Part shown: in pieces, positions 53,494-63,533 of the stretch
Position numbering within the stretch: the stretch's first letter is position 1
How the letters are laid out: each line of letters begins with the position of its first letter
NCBI RefSeq assembly: GCF_008065155.1
Contig: NZ_CP042819.1
Location: forward strand, 930,001 to 994,000
DNA: 64,000 nucleotides
Reading direction: 5' to 3'
DNA from: Octadecabacter sp. SW4
GTDB taxonomy: Bacteria; Pseudomonadota; Alphaproteobacteria; Rhodobacterales; Rhodobacteraceae
Program-made: the position numbers and the translations under genes
Notes under the pieces: model-generated
What the model was told of the DNA's origin: nothing
The model's database searches: none
What the model saw: only the letters and a program-made list of their open reading frames with translations

Positions 53494-54346
53494 CGTAGAG
53501 CCCCGCCGCGATCGTGACGGCAATGCCAAGTGCCGCCAGCCCGTTGGGCAGATCGCGAAAGATCAGCCAGCCAATCACGGTCGCAATCGGAATCTCCAGA
53601 TATTGCATCGGTGCAAGCGTGGCCGAAGGGGCAAAGCGCAGGCTCCATGTCATCACCAGATGCGCCAGCGTGCCCAGGATGCCCAGCAGCGCCAGCAACG
53701 ACCACTCATTCCCCACGGGTAGGGCGAGGGACAGAGCAGGCACCTGCGCAAACACGGCCAGTAGCGGCAGCAGGATCACCAGCGCCAACAACCCGCTATT
53801 GGCCTGCAATGTAATCGGGTCAACTTCCCTGGCGATCTGGCGGGTGACCAGCATGAACAGGGCAAACACGACAGCCACCAGCAGGGGCAAAAGGGCTGGC
53901 GCGCCGACCTGCGCAAAGTTCGGCTGCACCACCAGCAGGGTGCCTGCAAATCCGATCACGCAGGCGATCAACCGATGTGGGCCAACATCCTCGCCCAGCA
54001 CGTATTTCCCCAGCAGCAGCATGATGAAGGGCATGACAAAGGCAATCGCGATGGCATCGGCCAATGGCAGGAACCGCAGGGACGTGAACATCGCCCCGAT
54101 TCCGACCATGTGCAGCACCGTGCGCAGGGCCGTCAGCGCGGCAATCCGGCGTGTCATGCGCAGGGTGCCGCCCATGACCACAACCAAAGGCACAAGGATC
54201 ACCGCCTGCACCCCGAACCGAGCCAAGATCAACTGACCCAGCGCTACCGTATCGCCCAAGACCTTGGCCAATGAATCTCCCAAGGGTGCAAGGACACAGA
54301 AGCCAAGCATCAAGAGGATTCCAAGAAAAGGACGGTCGGTGGTCAT
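53438..54346 (-). CDS. EamA/DMT-family transporter (copy 1)
   Basis: A 302-residue membrane protein with ten predicted helices in two EamA halves. GILLMLGFCVLAPLGDSLAK opens it and SLRFAPSATLAPMQYLEIPIATVIGWLIF is in the second half, closely like the neighbouring copy. EamA proteins export metabolites such as amino acids or pyrimidines. It overlaps the convergent thiamine pyrophosphokinase gene by 56 bases at the 3' end. Copies 1 and 2 are related by tandem duplication. Confidence 0.88.
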   Translation of the reverse strand: MTTDRPFLGILLMLGFCVLAPLGDSLAKVLGDTVALGQLILARFGVQAVILVPLVVVMGGTLRMTRRIAALTALRTVLHMVGIGAMFTSLRFLPLADAIAIAFVMPFIMLLLGKYVLGEDVGPHRLIACVIGFAGTLLVVQPNFAQVGAPALLPLLVAVVFALFMLVTRQIAREVDPITLQANSGLLALVILLPLLAVFAQVPALSLALPVGNEWSLLALLGILGTLAHLVMTWSLRFAPSATLAPMQYLEIPIATVIGWLIFRDLPNGLAALGIAVTIAAGLYVILREQRLSRLPAPPVAE

Positions 54347-54399
54347 CCGCGAAGGCTAGCGGGGCGACCCCGTTCCGACAACGGTATCACGCTACATGC

Positions 54400-54521
54400 G
54401 CCAAGCCCGACCTCGGGAGGGCCGTGGAATTGCGCGTGACGGGTGTTGGGCAGAATGACCTGACTGCCAAGCGTGCCAGGCGTTGCGGGAAAGCCCTCCC
54501 ACGGGGGAGGTCGGGCTTGGC
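54400..54521. repeat. 122-bp inverted repeat between two transporter paralogues
   Basis: Perfect 15-bp arms GCCAAGCCCGACCTC (54400-54414) and GAGGTCGGGCTTGGC (54507-54521), extended inside by GGGAGGGC (54415-54422) and GCCCTCCC (54493-54500). The 70-base interior contains GCCAAGCGTGCCAGGCGTTG-like sequence. It could be a structured RNA, a MITE-like element, or a mark left by the transporter duplication. Confidence 0.55.
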
Positions 54522-54558
54522 AAATGTGCGCCGGTTGCGTCTATTCTGCCAATCCCCC

Positions 54559-55512
54559 TTAAATCGCCGCCGCTGGCGGGCTTTGCGTTACCAGCGGCGC
54601 GCGGGCGTTAACCCGTTCGCGATGGATCACATAAAGCCCCGATCCGATGATCACCGAAATGCCGATCAGGGTCAGCGTGTCGGGGAAATCCTGGAACACC
54701 AGATAGCCCAGCAGCGCCGCCATGACGATTTCAAGGTAGTGCAGCGGCGCGAGCGTGGCCGAGGGGGCAAATTTCAACGCATAGGTCATCATCAGATGGC
54801 TGAGGGCGGCAAAGATCCCCACGCCAACCAGCCATAGCCAGACAACGCCCTGCGGCATCACCGGATCAAGGGTGGCCCAGCCGCGCCCGTCCGCCAGCCA
54901 GATCACCGGAATGCAGATCAGGCTGGCCACCACAGCCGTATGATACTGCATCGCCACGGGATGCATCCGGCGCGACAACCCGCGCGTGACCAGCATATAG
55001 GCGGCAAAGCTGAAGGCCGTGCCCAGCGGCAACAATGCGACCGCGCCAAATTCGGCAAAGCTGGGCTGGATCACCAGCAATACACCTGCAAAACCCACGG
55101 CAGCGGCCCCGATCCGGCGGGGGCCGACTTCATCGCCGAAATAGAGTTTGGCAAAGATCAGGATGATAAACGGCTCGACAAAGACAATCGCCAATGCGTC
55201 GGCCAGTGGCATGATCGCTATCGCCGCGATAAAAAGATAAGTCGAGAGGATCAGCAAAAGTGCGCGCGCCGTGATGATCCCCCACAGACGGACGGGCAGG
55301 CGCAGCCCCAGACCCATCGCCAGACAAAGCGGCAACATCAGCACCGCCTGCACAATGAAACGCGCGGCGGTGATCTGGCCAACGGGCAGGGTCGCGGCGG
55401 CAAGTTTGGCCGCCACATCCAGCATCGGCGCAAACACGCAAAACCCCAGCATCAAAACGATACCGGGCAGCACGCGATCCGCGTCAGCAGCAGGGGTTAT
55501 TGCGACAGTCAT
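54559..55512 (-). CDS. EamA/DMT-family transporter (copy 2)
   Basis: A 317-residue ten-helix EamA transporter, paralogue of copy 1: GIVLMLGFCVFAPMLDVAAK and ALKFAPSATLAPLHYLEIVMAALLG match segments in the other. The N-terminus MTVAITPAAD is cytoplasmic. Two copies suggest different substrates or tandem duplication. It lies on the same strand, separated by the 122-bp inverted repeat. Confidence 0.88.
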   Translation of the reverse strand: MTVAITPAADADRVLPGIVLMLGFCVFAPMLDVAAKLAAATLPVGQITAARFIVQAVLMLPLCLAMGLGLRLPVRLWGIITARALLLILSTYLFIAAIAIMPLADALAIVFVEPFIILIFAKLYFGDEVGPRRIGAAAVGFAGVLLVIQPSFAEFGAVALLPLGTAFSFAAYMLVTRGLSRRMHPVAMQYHTAVVASLICIPVIWLADGRGWATLDPVMPQGVVWLWLVGVGIFAALSHLMMTYALKFAPSATLAPLHYLEIVMAALLGYLVFQDFPDTLTLIGISVIIGSGLYVIHRERVNARAPLVTQSPPAAAI

Positions 55513-55623
55513 GGTCGCGCATTTAGGCGGGTGAACGCGACAGGTCTAGCTTGGGGGCGACACGCATGGGTGAGCAAACCGATCACGGTTTCAGCTCCCC
55601 TCGCCGGGCGCCGTAACACTCCC

Positions 55624-56997
55624 TTAACAATTCGGCACATTCACCGCCAAGCCGCCCAGCGCGGTTTCCTTGTATTTCTCGGACATATCGGCGCCGGTCT
55701 GGCGCATGGTTTCAATTGCGGCGTCGAGCGGCACAAGGTGCGTGCCATCCCCGCGCAAAGACAGGCTCGCGGCCGATACCGCCTTGATCGCGCCAAGGCC
55801 GTTGCGTTCGATACAGGGCACCTGCACCAGCCCGCGCACCGGATCGCAGGTCATGCCCAGATGATGCTCCAGTGCAATTTCAGCTGCGTTTTCAATCTGT
55901 TCCGGGGTGCCGCCCATGACGGCGCACAGACCGGCCGCAGCCATCGCGGCGGCGCTGCCCACTTCGGCCTGACAGCCCGCTTCGGCCCCGCTGATCGAGG
56001 CGTTGAATTTCACCAGCCCGCCAATCGCCGCCGCCGTCAGCAGGAAATCGGGGATTTTCGAGGGCGCAGCACCCGGCACATGGTCCAGCCAATAGCGGAT
56101 CGTTGCCGGCACCACCCCCGCTGCGCCATTTGTCGGGGCGGTCACGACCTGCCCGCCGGCGGCGTTTTCTTCGTTTACGGCCATCGCATAGGTCGACATC
56201 CAGTCGTTGATGGTGTGCGGCGCATTCAGGTTCATGCCGCGTTCCGCCTGCAGCGCATCGTGGATCGCCTTGGCGCGGCGTTTGACGTGCAAGCCCCCGG
56301 GCAGGATGCCATCCGTGGTCAGACCGCGATCAATACAGGCGTTCATCACGTCCCAGATGCGCGCCAAACCCTTGCTGACATGGCCGGACCCGTTGCGGGA
56401 ATGTTCATTTTCGCGCTTCATGTCGGCGATGCTCAGGCCGGATTCAGCGGCCATATCAAGCATTTCGCGCGCGCTCGTGAAGGGAAACGGCACCGGTGGG
56501 CCATCGTCGGTATCCTTGCCCGCGGCCAGTTCTTCGGCTGTCAGAACGAACCCGCCACCGATGGAATAATAAGTGACTTCGGTGATCGTATCGCCCTGCG
56601 CATCGCGCCCGCGCAGGATCAGCCCGTTGGCATGGCCGGGCAGGGCCGGGCCATAGTCGAATTCCAGATCGTCGGCGGGGGCAAAAATCAGACGGCTCAG
56701 GCCATCGGGTTCCACGACCCCTTCCGCCTTGATGCGCGCCAGCTCGGCCTCGGCCTTGTCGGCGTCATAATCGTCGGCGCGAAATCCGGCGAGGCCAAGG
56801 ATCACCGCGCGATCAGTGGCATGGCCCACGCCGGTGAACGCCAGCGAGCCGTGCAGCGAGGCATGCAAACGGGCCACCTTGAAGGGCTGCGCGCGCAAAT
56901 GATCCAGAAACCGCGCGGCGGCGACCATCGGTCCGATCGTATGACTGGACGACGGGCCTACGCCCACTTTGAACATATCAAAGACTGAGAGGAACAT
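55624..56997 (-). CDS. sdaA: L-serine ammonia-lyase, single-chain, Fe-S
   Basis: A 457-residue L-serine dehydratase that deaminates serine to pyruvate with a 4Fe-4S cluster. [12 protein letters not shown] marks the N-terminal domain; cluster cysteines are visible in [54 protein letters not shown] is the active-site loop. Length fits the fused alpha-beta type. [10 protein letters not shown] is the chosen start, overlapping the GST gene by one base; an earlier in-frame ATG is inside that gene. Confidence 0.95.
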   Translation of the reverse strand: MFLSVFDMFKVGVGPSSSHTIGPMVAAARFLDHLRAQPFKVARLHASLHGSLAFTGVGHATDRAVILGLAGFRADDYDADKAEAELARIKAEGVVEPDGLSRLIFAPADDLEFDYGPALPGHANGLILRGRDAQGDTITEVTYYSIGGGFVLTAEELAAGKDTDDGPPVPFPFTSAREMLDMAAESGLSIADMKRENEHSRNGSGHVSKGLARIWDVMNACIDRGLTTDGILPGGLHVKRRAKAIHDALQAERGMNLNAPHTINDWMSTYAMAVNEENAAGGQVVTAPTNGAAGVVPATIRYWLDHVPGAAPSKIPDFLLTAAAIGGLVKFNASISGAEAGCQAEVGSAAAMAAAGLCAVMGGTPEQIENAAEIALEHHLGMTCDPVRGLVQVPCIERNGLGAIKAVSAASLSLRGDGTHLVPLDAAIETMRQTGADMSEKYKETALGGLAVNVPNC

Positions 56998-57695
56998 CAG
57001 ATTGCACTTCCTTCGGGGGGTTGCGGGGGGCGGGGGGCAGACATAGGCGTGGGGCCAAGCCCTTCGGCGGTTTGGACAAGGGTGGTTGCGGGCCATCTAT
57101 CAGCCGCGCGGGCAAAGGCAAGCAGGCGCGGGGTGCGCGCCAGATCAAACCACGCGGTGTCGCCGCCATAAAGTGCCAACCAGCGCAGTATCGGGGCCAG
57201 GTAGCAGGCGGGTGCACTTGGCTGGCGCGCGTCGCGCCCCAACCCATCAAGCCAAGGCGCATCAGGCGCGGCATTCAGGATATCAAGCTGGGCGCAAATG
57301 CGCGCGCGGGTGGTCGCGCGCAGGGCGGTTGTGTCACCGCTGATATGTTGGTCAGGGTAGAACAGCATCCGGCAGGCGGGGTGCAGGGTATTGGACAGCC
57401 AGAACAGCCATTTCAGCGCGGCCGCACGATCTGACCCGCGTTCAGGCAGCAACCCGGCGTGGCGATCGGCCAGCCACAGCAAGATTGCACCGGTTTCGAA
57501 CAACACGCCGTCGGGGGTTTCAAGCACCGGAATCAATCCGTTGGGATTGAGCGCCAGAAATCGTGGCGATTTCTGCCCCCGCGCGGCGCGATCCACTAAC
57601 ACGGTGTCAAACGGCGCGCCCACAGTATCCAGCGCCAGCCGAACACAAAGCGAGGCGTTGTCAGGGGCATAGTGAAGGCGCAGGCTGCTGGTCAT
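56997..57695 (-). CDS. Glutathione S-transferase family protein
   Basis: A 232-residue GST. The N-terminal thioredoxin-like half has LHYAPDNASLCVRLALDTVG, with a Ser/Cys near the expected catalytic position, and NPNGLIPVLETPDGVLFETGAILLWLAD (cis-Pro and glutathione-binding). The C-terminal half is helical, and the tail is proline-rich. It overlaps sdaA by one base in a minus-strand pair, but no functional link is known. Confidence 0.87.
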   Translation of the reverse strand: MTSSLRLHYAPDNASLCVRLALDTVGAPFDTVLVDRAARGQKSPRFLALNPNGLIPVLETPDGVLFETGAILLWLADRHAGLLPERGSDRAAALKWLFWLSNTLHPACRMLFYPDQHISGDTTALRATTRARICAQLDILNAAPDAPWLDGLGRDARQPSAPACYLAPILRWLALYGGDTAWFDLARTPRLLAFARAADRWPATTLVQTAEGLGPTPMSAPRPPQPPEGSAI

Positions 57696-57879
57696 GGCGC
57701 AAGATTACGCCATGCCCGAATGAATCGCAGCGCGAAAACGACCGTTCAGGGGGAATTGCACCAAAAGGGACATGGCCGCTAGGCGGATAAGGCGGACGTT
57801 CAGGTCAGGTGACGATTCGAACGCGTTTTTCGGGTCTGATGGCGTTGACACCGCTGAGAAACCCCGGCTCCCTCAGATA

Positions 57880-58602
57880 TTAGAATAGGCTCGGGGGGAT
57901 CGGGTTGATAAGTTCAGTCGTTTCTGCTTCGCACAAATCGGCCAATTGGCTGGCTGCATCGGCCGGATCCAACTGGCCGACGGTTACGGCGTTCGACAAC
58001 GCCTGAACAAACGGCCTGTAAGTTTCTTCGGCGGCTCCAGTCAGCCACTCGTCCAGACTGTCGAACATCCGGTCATTGAAGCCGGTCGCATGAGGACCGG
58101 GGTTAGCCAACACAACGTCAATACCTTGGGGTGCCAGTTCTTCGCGCAAGCTCGCCCCCATCGCCTGCATGGCATGTTTTGACATTGCATAGGGCCCTGC
58201 CATTGCCCCGGCGCTTACACCGGCAATCGAGGAGACAAATAGTATGCGCCCCGATCCACGCGCCGTCATCGCAGGAACGCAGGCCTGCGTCATCGCGAGT
58301 GTACCAAACACGTTCACTTCGAAAACCTGCCGTGCGCGGTCCATCGGCATAAGCGCAAGCGGGCCGAGTTGACTGACGCCGGCGTTATTGACCAATACAT
58401 CCGCCGCGAACTCCGCCGCTTGCGCGCGATCGTCGGCGTTTGTGATATCCAGCTTGATCGGCGTTATTCGGTTAAGTTTCTCAAAACTAGCTGCTTGGGT
58501 CGTTGAAATAACGCCAGCCAAGATATCGTGGCCCCGTTCCGCCAATTCTATCGCGGTTAAACGTCCGAGCCCGGTGCCAGCGCCAGTTATGAGAATTTTC
58601 AT
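57880..58602 (-). CDS. Short-chain dehydrogenase/reductase
   Basis: A 240-residue classical SDR. NADP-binding TGAGTGLG is at residues 6-13, NNAGVSQLGP in the middle and the catalytic YAMSKHAMQ with a Ser upstream (SSIAGVSAGA). Substrate is unknown. The gene is flanked by two long non-coding gaps (184 and 238 bases) and is slightly less GC-rich than neighbours, so it may be an insertion into the sdaA-rpiA interval. No mobile gene is adjacent. Confidence 0.87.
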   Translation of the reverse strand: MKILITGAGTGLGRLTAIELAERGHDILAGVISTTQAASFEKLNRITPIKLDITNADDRAQAAEFAADVLVNNAGVSQLGPLALMPMDRARQVFEVNVFGTLAMTQACVPAMTARGSGRILFVSSIAGVSAGAMAGPYAMSKHAMQAMGASLREELAPQGIDVVLANPGPHATGFNDRMFDSLDEWLTGAAEETYRPFVQALSNAVTVGQLDPADAASQLADLCEAETTELINPIPPSLF

Positions 58603-58840
58603 TTGAGATCCCTTATCTTCGCTATTTTACCGGAACTATAACGGAAGGACCCCTACATTCAAAATCCGTGCGGATTAACGACTGCGGCTCATTGCGGTCG
58701 TTCGCGCGTGGCAGATGCAGCTTTGGAACAAATTCATCCATCGTCCCCACAGCTTCCGTCATCGCTATCCGCATTTCTGGGGTCGCGCGGCTCGCGTTCC
58801 GGCCTTATAACCCCCACACCTGCCACAGTGGAGCTGCCCC

Positions 58841-59623
58841 ATGACCTATGATCTCTCGCCCATCGACAAGGCGAAATTCGCCGCCGCCAAACGTGCCACC
58901 GACTTTGTCGAGGACGGGATGCGCGTGGGGCTTGGCACCGGCAGCACCGCCGCCTGGCTGGTCAAATGTCTGGGCGAGATGGTGCAGAACGACGGGCTGC
59001 GCATCAAGGGCGTGCCAACGTCCAGCCGCACAGCCCAGATGGCGCGCGAAGTCGGGATCGAGGTGATTTCACTGGACGAGGCCAAGTGGCTGGACCTGAC
59101 CATCGACGGGGCCGATGAATATGACGGCAACCTCAACCTGATCAAGGGCGGCGGCGGCGCGCATCTCCAGGAAAAGATCGTGGCGACGGCCAGCGACCAG
59201 ATGGTCGTCATCGCCGATATCGGCAAGCAGGTTGAAACGCTGGGCGCATTCCCCTTGCCCGTCGAGGTGATCCCCTTTGGCTGGCAGACCACGAAAACCC
59301 TGCTCGAGGAAACGCTGATCGGGATGGATGTGCTGGGACGCACCACCAGCCTGCGCATGAACGGCGACCATCCGTTTATCACCGACGAGGGCAACCATAT
59401 CATTGATTTGCACCTCAACCGGATCGGCAACGCCCGCCAGCTCAGCCTTGTGCTCAATCAGATTCCCGGCGTGGTGGAAAACGGGCTGTTCATCGATATC
59501 TGTGACGCCGTCGTGATCGGCCACGGCGATGGCCGCGTCGAGGTGCGTGACATCAATCAGGGCACGATCGAAGAAAGCCAGATCGAATTTGTGGAATCCG
59601 AAAACCTGTTCAGCGATCTGTAA
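58841..59623 (+). CDS. rpiA: Ribose-5-phosphate isomerase A
   Basis: A 260-residue isomerase interconverting ribose-5-phosphate and ribulose-5-phosphate. GLGTGSTAAWLVKCLGE, VPTSSRTAQMAREVG and LTIDGADEYDGNLNLIKGGGGAH (acidic/Lys catalytic residues) and GVVENGLFIDICDAVVIGH are all typical of RpiA. The C-terminal tail is a little longer than E. coli. No terminator is visible downstream. It is separated from gor by a 345-base gap. Confidence 0.94.
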   Translation: MTYDLSPIDKAKFAAAKRATDFVEDGMRVGLGTGSTAAWLVKCLGEMVQNDGLRIKGVPTSSRTAQMAREVGIEVISLDEAKWLDLTIDGADEYDGNLNLIKGGGGAHLQEKIVATASDQMVVIADIGKQVETLGAFPLPVEVIPFGWQTTKTLLEETLIGMDVLGRTTSLRMNGDHPFITDEGNHIIDLHLNRIGNARQLSLVLNQIPGVVENGLFIDICDAVVIGHGDGRVEVRDINQGTIEESQIEFVESENLFSDL

Positions 59624-59968
59624 ACGCATGGAACTTTGCCGTAGCGTCCGCCGGTCGACGTTGACTTGCGCAAACTCTGTGCGACTGACGCTTTGACGAA
59701 ACCGGCGTCACGCTAAACGACGGCTTCTCAATCCAACTGGTGCGGTGTGGGGCGGCGACGTGGGCAAACCCGCCCGGGGATCGTCGCGATGACGTGATGG
59801 CCCACAGAACGGATAGTGCGGCCCTGTGCGTTGAATTCTGTCCGGCCCGCCCTGATTCGGCGCATCAGGCTCCGCGCATCTGAGGGCGCAAATTTACCGC
59901 GCCTGTGCTGGCATTCCGCCGCGCCTTATGATCTATGCTGCATGATCGTTTTTCCCAAAGGCCGACCC
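59624..59968. other. 345-base gap between rpiA and gor
   Basis: No convincing gene, RNA or terminator is seen. The segment is GC-rich and has scattered short inverted repeats, but no frame shows family sequence. It could contain the gor promoter near the end (TTATGATCTATGCTGC at about 59926-59941). Confidence 0.4.
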
Positions 59969-61327
59969 ATGACCGACTTTGACTATGACCTTTTCGTAAT
60001 TGGTGGCGGTTCGGGGGGCGTGCGCGCGGCGCGCGTGGCCGCCGCGACGGGGGCCAAGGTGGCACTGGCCGAAGAATACCGCATGGGTGGCACCTGCGTG
60101 ATCCGCGGCTGTGTGCCCAAGAAACTGATGGTCTTTGCATCCGAATACCACGAAATGTTTGCTGACGCGCGCGCCTATGGCTGGGACGTGGAAGACGGGC
60201 AGTTTGACTGGACCCGGTTTCGCGGCAAACTGCACGCCGAACTTGACCGGCTGGAAGATGTGTATCGCCGCCTGCTGGACGGGTCGGGCGTTGAAATCGT
60301 CGACAGCCGCGCAACGCTGGCCGATCCACACACCGTCAAATTCACCGATGGCAGCACCAAATCGGCCAAACATATTCTGATCGCCACCGGCGCACGCCCG
60401 CAACCGCCTGACATGAAGGGCGCCGAGCTGGGGATTTCCAGCAACGATATCTTTAATCTCGACGCGCTGCCCAAATCCATTCTGATTGTCGGCGGTGGTT
60501 ATATCGCCTGTGAATTTGCCTGTATTCTGCACGGGTTGGGTGTGGCGGTGACGCAGTTCTATCGCGGCGCGCAAATCCTGCGCGGTTTTGATGACGAGGC
60601 CCGCGGGCTGGTCAGCGAAGAGATGCAGCAACGCGGCGTCGATCTTCACCTTGGCACCAACGTATTCGAGATGGAAAAGCGCGACGCTGGCGTCTGGATC
60701 AAGGCGACAAATGGCACCGAAGGCACTTTTGATCATGTGATGTTCGCCACGGGCCGCGCCCCCAATACCGACGGCATGGGGCTGGCCGAAGCCGGTGTTG
60801 AACTGGGCCGTCAGGGACAAATCGTGGTGGATGACTATTCGCAAACCAAGGTGCCCTCGATCTTTGCGATCGGTGATGTGACCAACCGCGTGCAACTGAC
60901 ACCGGTGGCGATCCGCGAGGCGATGGCCTTTGTCGAGACGGTGTTTCAGGGTAATCCGACCAAGGTTGACCACAAACTGGTCCCCAGCGCGATCTTTACG
61001 CAGCCGGAAATGGGCACCGTGGGCCTGTCCGAGGAAGCCGCCCGCGAGATCGAGCCGGTGGACATCTACTGCACCTCGTTCAAGCCGATGCAGCAATCCT
61101 TTGCCGGACGCACCGACCGCGTGCTGATGAAACTGGTGGTCTCCAAGGCGACCCGCAAAGTGCTGGGCTGTCACATTGTCAGCCCCCAGGCGGGCGAAAT
61201 GATCCAGCTGGTGGGCATCGCGATCAAGATGGGGGCCACCAAAGAAGACTTTGATCGCACCGTTGCCGTGCATCCGACGATCTCGGAAGAATTGGTGACG
61301 ATGCGAGAACCTGTGCGGAGCGCTTGA
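59969..61327 (+). CDS. gor: Glutathione-disulfide reductase
   Basis: A 452-residue FAD/NADPH disulfide reductase. FAD-binding GGGSGG at residues 12-17, redox-active Cys43 and Cys48 in GGTCVIRGCVPKK, NADPH-binding IVGGGYIACEFA, GDVTNRVQLTPVA and the catalytic HPTISEE near the end. It reduces GSSG to keep the cytosol reducing. The start at 59969 gives the normal length; an upstream ATG is rejected. Confidence 0.94.
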   Translation: MTDFDYDLFVIGGGSGGVRAARVAAATGAKVALAEEYRMGGTCVIRGCVPKKLMVFASEYHEMFADARAYGWDVEDGQFDWTRFRGKLHAELDRLEDVYRRLLDGSGVEIVDSRATLADPHTVKFTDGSTKSAKHILIATGARPQPPDMKGAELGISSNDIFNLDALPKSILIVGGGYIACEFACILHGLGVAVTQFYRGAQILRGFDDEARGLVSEEMQQRGVDLHLGTNVFEMEKRDAGVWIKATNGTEGTFDHVMFATGRAPNTDGMGLAEAGVELGRQGQIVVDDYSQTKVPSIFAIGDVTNRVQLTPVAIREAMAFVETVFQGNPTKVDHKLVPSAIFTQPEMGTVGLSEEAAREIEPVDIYCTSFKPMQQSFAGRTDRVLMKLVVSKATRKVLGCHIVSPQAGEMIQLVGIAIKMGATKEDFDRTVAVHPTISEELVTMREPVRSA

Positions 61328-61387
61328 AATCCGCTAGAAACTACACAGATTGAACATGACGCCCTAAGTCGGGCCGAGCAAAAAGGG

Positions 61388-62635
61388 ATGAACAGGCGTA
61401 ATGGCTGGAAACAATGGTGGCCCCTGGGGGGCGGAGGCAATAACGGGTCAGGTGGCGACGACGATCGCGACCGTCAAGGCGGCAATCGCGGACGCCGTCC
61501 CGGTGAACCACCCCAAATTCCCGAAATCGACGAGTTGATGAACAAGGGCCGCGAACAGCTGCGCGTTTTGATGGGCGGCGGTCGCGGTGGCAACAACGGC
61601 GGCGGCGCCGGCGGTGGCGCCGGTGGTCCGCAAATCACCCGTGGCATGGTTGGCCTTGGGGTTCTTGCGCTGGTCGTGCTTTGGGGGCTGTCGTCGTTCT
61701 ACACGATCCGTCCCGAACAAAAATCGGTCGAGCTGCTTTTTGGCGAATGTAACGAGCCCTGCATCGGCGAACCGGGTCTGAACTTTGCCCCCTGGCCGAT
61801 TATCACCCGCGAAATCGTCAATGTTTCACAGGAACGCGTGATCGAGATCGGCGAAGAAGAGGTGCCCGCACAGCTCAGCGACAGCCGTCTTGTGCAAAGC
61901 CAGCTTGAGGCGGACATCGGCCTGATGCTGACCGGTGATGAAAACATCGTCGATATCGACTTTCAGGTGGTGTGGAATATTACCTCGCCTGACAGGTTCC
62001 TGTTCAACCTAGCCGATCCCGAGGAAACCATCGCGGCTGTGGCAGAATCGGCCATGCGCGAAATTATCGCCACCTCTGAATTGGCCAACCTGAACCGCGA
62101 ACGTGGCGTGATCCGTGATCGCCTGCACGAGCTGACCCAGGCCACCCTTGATAGCTATGACAGCGGCGTGAACATCGTGCGTATCAACCTTGACCAGGCC
62201 GATCCGCCTGCAACGCAGGTGCAGGTTATCGATATCGACGGGCAGCAACGTCTGACCTCGCCTTTGGATGCTTTCCGCGACGTGCAGGATGCTGAACAGG
62301 AACGTATCCAACTGCAGAACCAGGCCGACGCCTATGCCAACCGTGTGACGGCGGGTGCGCGTGGTAATGCCGCGCAAATTCTTGAAGCCGCCGAAGGTTA
62401 TCGTGCCCGCGTCGTCAACGAAGCGCAGGGTGAGGCCGCGCGCTTTATCAGCGTTCTCGAAGAATACACCAAGGCCCCAGACGTGACCCGTCAGCGCCTT
62501 TATCTCGAGATGGTGCAGGAAGTTTACGGCCGATCCGACATCATCCTGCTGGATGATAACGGCGGGGCAGGAGGGGCAGTGCCATATCTGCCGCTTGATA
62601 CCATCCGTCGTCCAGCCACAGGGGGGGCAAACTAA
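61388..62635 (+). CDS. hflK: HflK, modulator of FtsH
   Basis: A 415-residue SPFH/stomatin protein that with HflC forms a cage around FtsH. A Gly/Asn-rich cytoplasmic head, a TM segment at about 88-107 (LGVLALVVLWGLSSFYTI), and an SPFH domain with FNLADPEETIAAVAESAMRE and LIST-like ENIVDIDFQV are seen. The expected roseobacter start MAGNNGGPWGGGG is in another frame from ATG 61401; one extra G in the run 61426-61431 would join it. The listed ATG (61388) has no good ribosome site. So this N-terminus is doubtful. Confidence 0.9.
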   Translation: MNRRNGWKQWWPLGGGGNNGSGGDDDRDRQGGNRGRRPGEPPQIPEIDELMNKGREQLRVLMGGGRGGNNGGGAGGGAGGPQITRGMVGLGVLALVVLWGLSSFYTIRPEQKSVELLFGECNEPCIGEPGLNFAPWPIITREIVNVSQERVIEIGEEEVPAQLSDSRLVQSQLEADIGLMLTGDENIVDIDFQVVWNITSPDRFLFNLADPEETIAAVAESAMREIIATSELANLNRERGVIRDRLHELTQATLDSYDSGVNIVRINLDQADPPATQVQVIDIDGQQRLTSPLDAFRDVQDAEQERIQLQNQADAYANRVTAGARGNAAQILEAAEGYRARVVNEAQGEAARFISVLEEYTKAPDVTRQRLYLEMVQEVYGRSDIILLDDNGGAGGAVPYLPLDTIRRPATGGAN

Positions 62636-63525
62636 TGAACAAGTCAGTCTTTATTCTGCCGCTTATCGTGATCCTGATCGCAGCCGGGCTAAGTTCGATC
62701 TTTATCGTGGATGAACGTGAAAAGGCGCTTGTGCTGCGCTTTGGCCGTGTGGTCCAGATCAAGGAAGACCCGGGTATCGGCCTGCGCATTCCGATCATTG
62801 ATCAGGTAATCACCTATGATGACCGGATCATTTCCATCGACATGGAAGCCCAGGAAGTCATCCCCAATGATGACCGCCGCTTGATCATCGACGCCTTTGC
62901 CCGCTACCGGATTTCCGATGTGGAACAATTCCGTCAAGCCACAGGCGCGGGCGGTGAGGCCTCGATTGCAATGGCCGATAACCGTCTTGAGCAAATCCTG
63001 CGCGATAAAACCCGCGAAGTTCTGGGTTCGGTCAGTTCCGGCGATATCTTGTCCACCGACCGGACCGCGCTGATGCTGCGCATTCGCAACGGCGCCATTG
63101 CCGAAGCCAATTCGCTGGGTCTGACGGTCATTGACGTGCGCCTCAAACGCACCGACCTGCCGACGGAAAACCTGGCGGAAACCTTCCGCCGCATGGTGTC
63201 GGAACGTGAACGCGAGGCCGAAGACGAACGCGCCCGTGGCCGCGAAGCCGCGCAGCGTATCCGTGCGCAGGCCGACCGGACCGTGATCGAGCTTGAATCC
63301 GACGCCGAACGTCTGGCGCGTATCGCCCAGGGTGAAGCAGACGCGGAACGCAACGCGATTTTCGCCGATGCCTTTGGTCAGGACCAGGAATTCTTCCAGT
63401 TCTACCGCTCGCTCGAGGCCTATCGTGGCGCTTTGTCGGAGGGGAACACACGTCTTGTCCTGAGCCCCGATAACGAGTTCTTTGACTACCTGCGTTCGCC
63501 TTCTGGTGCGCCAGCGGCGCAATAG
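62635..63525 (+). CDS. hflC: HflC, modulator of FtsH
   Basis: A 296-residue SPFH protein, partner of HflK. One N-terminal helix (VFILPLIVILIAAGLSSIFIV) is followed by VDEREKALVLRFGRVVQI and the SPFH core with NRLEQILRDKTREVLG, then charged heptads AEDERARGREAAQRIRAQA. It begins within the stop codon of hflK, so it is translated with it. Downstream genes DUF2065 and a Deg-type protease continue the envelope-quality theme. Confidence 0.94.
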   Translation: MNKSVFILPLIVILIAAGLSSIFIVDEREKALVLRFGRVVQIKEDPGIGLRIPIIDQVITYDDRIISIDMEAQEVIPNDDRRLIIDAFARYRISDVEQFRQATGAGGEASIAMADNRLEQILRDKTREVLGSVSSGDILSTDRTALMLRIRNGAIAEANSLGLTVIDVRLKRTDLPTENLAETFRRMVSEREREAEDERARGREAAQRIRAQADRTVIELESDAERLARIAQGEADAERNAIFADAFGQDQEFFQFYRSLEAYRGALSEGNTRLVLSPDNEFFDYLRSPSGAPAAQ

Positions 63526-63533
63526 GCGGGCCA

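Noticed and set aside
54940..56988. A 682-codon plus-strand open frame
   Set aside because: It lies mostly opposite sdaA and the EamA gene and reads as Arg/His-rich sequence without domains.
58603..58840. Possible transposon remnant between the SDR and rpiA
   Set aside because: No frame reads as transposase and no terminal repeats are visible; left as plain intergenic sequence.
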